Part shown: positions 61,635 to 64,000 of the stretch, piece after piece | Numbering within the stretch: position 1 is the stretch's first letter | Layout of the letters: each line of letters begins with the position of its first letter | Origin: Pelotomaculum schinkii | GTDB taxonomy: Bacteria; Bacillota; Desulfotomaculia; Desulfotomaculales; Pelotomaculaceae | NCBI RefSeq assembly: GCF_004369205.1 | Contig: NZ_QFGA01000001.1 | Span: 806,001 to 870,000 of the forward strand | DNA length: 64,000 bases | Reading direction: 5' to 3' | Program-made: the position numbers and the translations under genes | Notes under the pieces: model-generated | What the model was told of the DNA's origin: nothing | What the model saw: the letters and a program-made list of their open reading frames with translations, nothing else | Database searches by the model: none

Positions 61635-63020
61635 TTGGATAAAGCACCTACCGGAATAAAGGGCTTTGACGAATTGTTGTACGGCGGAATTATACGTGGC
61701 AATACTGTTCTACTGGAGGGAGTCCCCGGCGCCGGTAAAACCACTTTTGGTATAGAGTTCATCTACCACGGGATCACCGAATTTAATGAGCACGGGGTAA
61801 TTGTTACATGCGAGGAATTACCCGAATCAATATACCGTGACGCTCTTAACTTTGGCTGGGACCTGAAGGATCTGGAGAAGGCCAACAAACTGCGAATCCT
61901 ATGCACCTCTCCGGAAGTACTGGTGGATCCTGATGTTAACCTTATAGAAACTGTTGTTCGCGAGGTTGGCGCCAGGAGAATCCTGGTCGACAGTATCAGC
62001 CATTTTCAAAATGTTATTAATAACCCGCTGTTCCTGCGTAAATCAGTTTATAGTTTTTGCAACGGTTTGCGCCGTCTGGGCTTGACAGCCTTTTTGGTTA
62101 AGGAGCGGGTTAGCGATGGGACCCGGGATTACGCATTTGAAGAATACGTGGTTGACGCGGTAATCCATCTGGAAAACAGGGAACGTCCGGGCCTGCACCG
62201 GCACCGGGTGATGGAAATAACCAAAACCCGGGGCCAGGAGCACATCCCCGGGAAACAGACCTTTCGCATTACTAATGAAGGGATTAAAGTTTTTCCTCTG
62301 GTTGGTTCAGTGGACATTGGTGTCGTGGAACACCAGGAAAACGGGCTGCTGCATACAGGTGTGCCGGGGCTCGACGAATTATTGCAGGGTGGGTTACCCA
62401 GGGGTTTTAGCGTAGCGGTTGCCGGCAGTTCCGGAACCGGTAAAACAGCATTGGGTATGCAGTATCTGGTTAAGGGAGCCCAGAACTTCGGCGACAAAGG
62501 GTTATTTCTGTCTCTCGAGGAAACCCCGCAGCAATTAATGGCCAACGCCCGGCGCTTTGACTGGGATATGTCCGCCCTTCAAGAACAAGGACAGCTTCGA
62601 GTTTTGTATATGCCTCTTTCCAAGATGGAAATAGATGAGACTATTATCAAGCTGGGCGAGATGGCAAAATCATTTGGAGCCCGCCGGCTGGTAATAGACT
62701 CCATTTATGTTTTTCTTTCGCGTATTGACAACGCAGCTGTCCTGCATGAAAAATTCTATAGCCTGGTCACCTATTTAAACAGCCTTAACTGCACCACTTT
62801 ATTAATCAGCCCGGCCTGGGAACTGGCAGACAACGGCAAAATTGAAGTAATTCATTCAGTAGTCCAGGGAACCATCCTGCTTAAGTCAATTCTATCGCAA
62901 AATCGCCGGGTCAGGCAGTTGGAGCTATATAAAATGCGGGGAGTCAACCATGCCATGGGCAACCACTTGTTGGAAATCAATTCTTCGGGTATACAGGTAT
63001 TCCCCCGGCTAGGAGGATAG
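61635..63020 (+). CDS. KaiC-like double-domain RecA-superfamily ATPase
   Basis: This is a two-domain KaiC/RAD55-type ATPase of 461 residues. Domain 1 has Walker A GVPGAGKTTFG near residue 30, the KaiC-style acidic pair in VTCEELPES near 60 and Walker B in RRILVDS near 117. Domain 2 has Walker A GSSGTGKTALG near 275, LSLEETPQQ near 303 and Walker B RRLVIDS near 355. It lacks the long C-terminal tail of cyanobacterial KaiC, and no KaiA or KaiB is encoded, so it is not a clock. The start is TTG with GGAGG about 11 bases upstream, the latter inside a small palindrome (AAAGGA…TCCTTT, 61617-61634) that may limit translation. Confidence 0.85.
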   Translation: MDKAPTGIKGFDELLYGGIIRGNTVLLEGVPGAGKTTFGIEFIYHGITEFNEHGVIVTCEELPESIYRDALNFGWDLKDLEKANKLRILCTSPEVLVDPDVNLIETVVREVGARRILVDSISHFQNVINNPLFLRKSVYSFCNGLRRLGLTAFLVKERVSDGTRDYAFEEYVVDAVIHLENRERPGLHRHRVMEITKTRGQEHIPGKQTFRITNEGIKVFPLVGSVDIGVVEHQENGLLHTGVPGLDELLQGGLPRGFSVAVAGSSGTGKTALGMQYLVKGAQNFGDKGLFLSLEETPQQLMANARRFDWDMSALQEQGQLRVLYMPLSKMEIDETIIKLGEMAKSFGARRLVIDSIYVFLSRIDNAAVLHEKFYSLVTYLNSLNCTTLLISPAWELADNGKIEVIHSVVQGTILLKSILSQNRRVRQLELYKMRGVNHAMGNHLLEINSSGIQVFPRLGG

Positions 63021-63026
63021 TTTCAG

Positions 63027-63749
63027 ATGAGTAAAAGAGCTTATTTTGGAGTGGAAGGTCTGGATCGCAACCTTGAGAAAGGCTTGTTGTATGGTTCCCA
63101 GATTATGGTGGAGGGCGATTCCGGTATTGGTAAAACCGTGCTGGCGGGGGAATTTATTAAAGAGGGTTTGCGATGCGGCGATACTTGTGTCTATGTAGCC
63201 TGTGATGAGCCTCCCATGGCGATGCGCGAGCATTTACTGAACTTCAAAGTCGGCACCCCTGCTTATGAAGAAACGGGCAGGTTAATCTTTGTCGACGCCT
63301 ATGAAGAAGGAGAAAGCCTGGAAAAATACGCCCTTTCGGATCTTCGCAACCTGGATAAGTATTTTGCCCTGGAAACAGAAGTACTGCGTGGCAGCGCCGG
63401 TCGCAGGGTGAGGTTGGTGGTAGACAGTTTGAGCACCCTATTTACTTCCATAGATCCCGCTGATATTTTGGATTTTCACAGGGCCCGGATTAAACATCTC
63501 CGGAAAAAAGGGATCCTGGCTATGGATATATTTGTAAGCGGGGTCCTGGAACCCAAGCTGGTAACCATCACCGGTCATCTCTATAATTTTATGCTGAAGA
63601 TGAGTTTCAGCGGCAACAGGCATAATCCTGTGCGCCTATTGCAGATTGGCAAGGTAAAAAGCCAGCAATTTGTATCCACTCGCCACATATTTACAATAAG
63701 TCCTGTGTACGGCATCCTTGTGCCCGCTGATATGGGGGTGATCGTATGA
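63027..63749 (+). CDS. RAD55/KaiC-like single-domain ATPase
   Basis: This is a 240-residue RecA-fold ATPase with one domain: Walker A GDSGIGKTVLAGEF near residue 32, ACDEPPMAMREH near 60 and Walker B in LVVDSLSTLF near 133. It is encoded 6 bases after the double-domain protein and overlaps the next gene by 4 bases (ATGA), so the three form one operon. Signalling ATPases of this sort occur in archaea and in anaerobic Firmicutes; none of the partners is characterised to my knowledge. Confidence 0.85.
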   Translation: MSKRAYFGVEGLDRNLEKGLLYGSQIMVEGDSGIGKTVLAGEFIKEGLRCGDTCVYVACDEPPMAMREHLLNFKVGTPAYEETGRLIFVDAYEEGESLEKYALSDLRNLDKYFALETEVLRGSAGRRVRLVVDSLSTLFTSIDPADILDFHRARIKHLRKKGILAMDIFVSGVLEPKLVTITGHLYNFMLKMSFSGNRHNPVRLLQIGKVKSQQFVSTRHIFTISPVYGILVPADMGVIV

Positions 63750-64000
63750 AAGATGACGTAATTTCCAAGGAAATAATCAACTATTTGTATATGAGCATAT
63801 GTAAGACACTCAAAAATGTTCCCTTCAGCAACCGCTATTGGGTGGAGCAGATTATGATGGGACCGGCCCGATATATCCTCGAAGAGTACGATGATGAGCT
63901 GCATTTTACATCAAAGGACCCCGTAGAGGTTTGTATAACCTTTCTCGACTTTCTGGAAAGCAAGGGTTTTTTGCTTAGTGAGGATTACCACATGGAAGAA
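63746..64000 (+). CDS. Third gene of the KaiC-like operon (partial at window end)
   Basis: The start ATG 63746 overlaps the preceding stop. The first 85 residues are visible: SKEIINYLYMSICKTLKNV, then WVEQIMMGPARYILEEYDD and TFLDFLESKGFLLSED. They look like a helical, soluble domain. I do not recognise the family; helical ligand-sensing (V4R-like) or partner domains are possible. The gene continues beyond the window. Confidence 0.7.
   Translation, partial: MKDDVISKEIINYLYMSICKTLKNVPFSNRYWVEQIMMGPARYILEEYDDELHFTSKDPVEVCITFLDFLESKGFLLSEDYHMEE

Noticed and set aside
61635-63020. A circadian clock based on KaiC
   Set aside because: No KaiA or KaiB is encoded and the chain lacks the cyanobacterial C-terminal tail; KaiC-like ATPases are widespread in non-clock roles.

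Overview
The window reads as a chromosomal piece of an anaerobic, Gram-positive-type bacterium of the Clostridia/Peptococcaceae sort (Pelotomaculum- or Desulfotomaculum-like). This is inferred from gene families, not from a search: holA, comEA and comEC, an LL-diaminopimelate aminotransferase, a four-subunit 2-oxoacid:ferredoxin oxidoreductase, two sigma-54 activators, TRAP-TAXI transport and KaiC/RAD55-like ATPases. No rRNA, tRNA or CRISPR array was seen.

Layout. 0.2-1.6 kb: holA and a thiamine-binding-family gene (minus). 1.9-10.9 kb (plus): a chemosensory operon cheW, cheR-TPR, cheW, mcp, hybrid cheA, cheB, REC-PAS-GGDEF. Its parts list matches the Wsp surface-sensing/c-di-GMP system of Pseudomonas. 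11-18.3 kb: pepF, a small Cys protein, a frameshifted cation-efflux gene, a transposase scrap, an orphan PRPP-synthetase-like gene, a small transporter-like protein and a class A penicillin-binding protein. 18.4-22.0 kb: a PHO-box-like array, phoB, pstS, pstC and pstA. pstB, phoU and phoR are absent, and a superoxide dismutase remnant follows.

22.5-45.7 kb (all minus): the main catabolic island. A sigma-54 activator (44.1-45.7 kb) lies upstream of a strong -24/-12 promoter. That promoter precedes a molybdopterin hydroxylase large subunit, a TRAP-TAXI transporter, an MBL-fold protein, a zinc-ribbon protein and a UbiD decarboxylase. Next come almost all enzymes of the Eubacterium barkeri nicotinate fermentation: 6-hydroxynicotinate reductase, enamidase, 2-(hydroxymethyl)glutarate dehydrogenase and dehydratase, 2-methyleneglutarate mutase with a MutL-like partner, methylitaconate isomerase and dimethylmalate lyase. 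UbiX lies at the far end. Dimethylmaleate hydratase and the small hydroxylase subunits are missing. The UbiX/UbiD/zinc-ribbon set suggests that a carboxylated relative of nicotinate, such as a pyridine dicarboxylate, is decarboxylated and fed into the pathway. The expected products are propionate, pyruvate, ammonia and CO2. This is the strongest candidate for an undescribed system here.

45.8-54.5 kb: a rearranged zone with a duplicated comEC tail, a decayed insertion sequence, dapL, a broken MFS transporter, full-length comEC, a degenerate radical-SAM gene and a repeat shared with 23 kb. 54.5-64 kb: ymaF, comEA, a YetF-type membrane protein, korDABC, a second sigma-54 activator with a PAS domain, and a KaiC/RAD55-like ATPase operon that runs off the window end.
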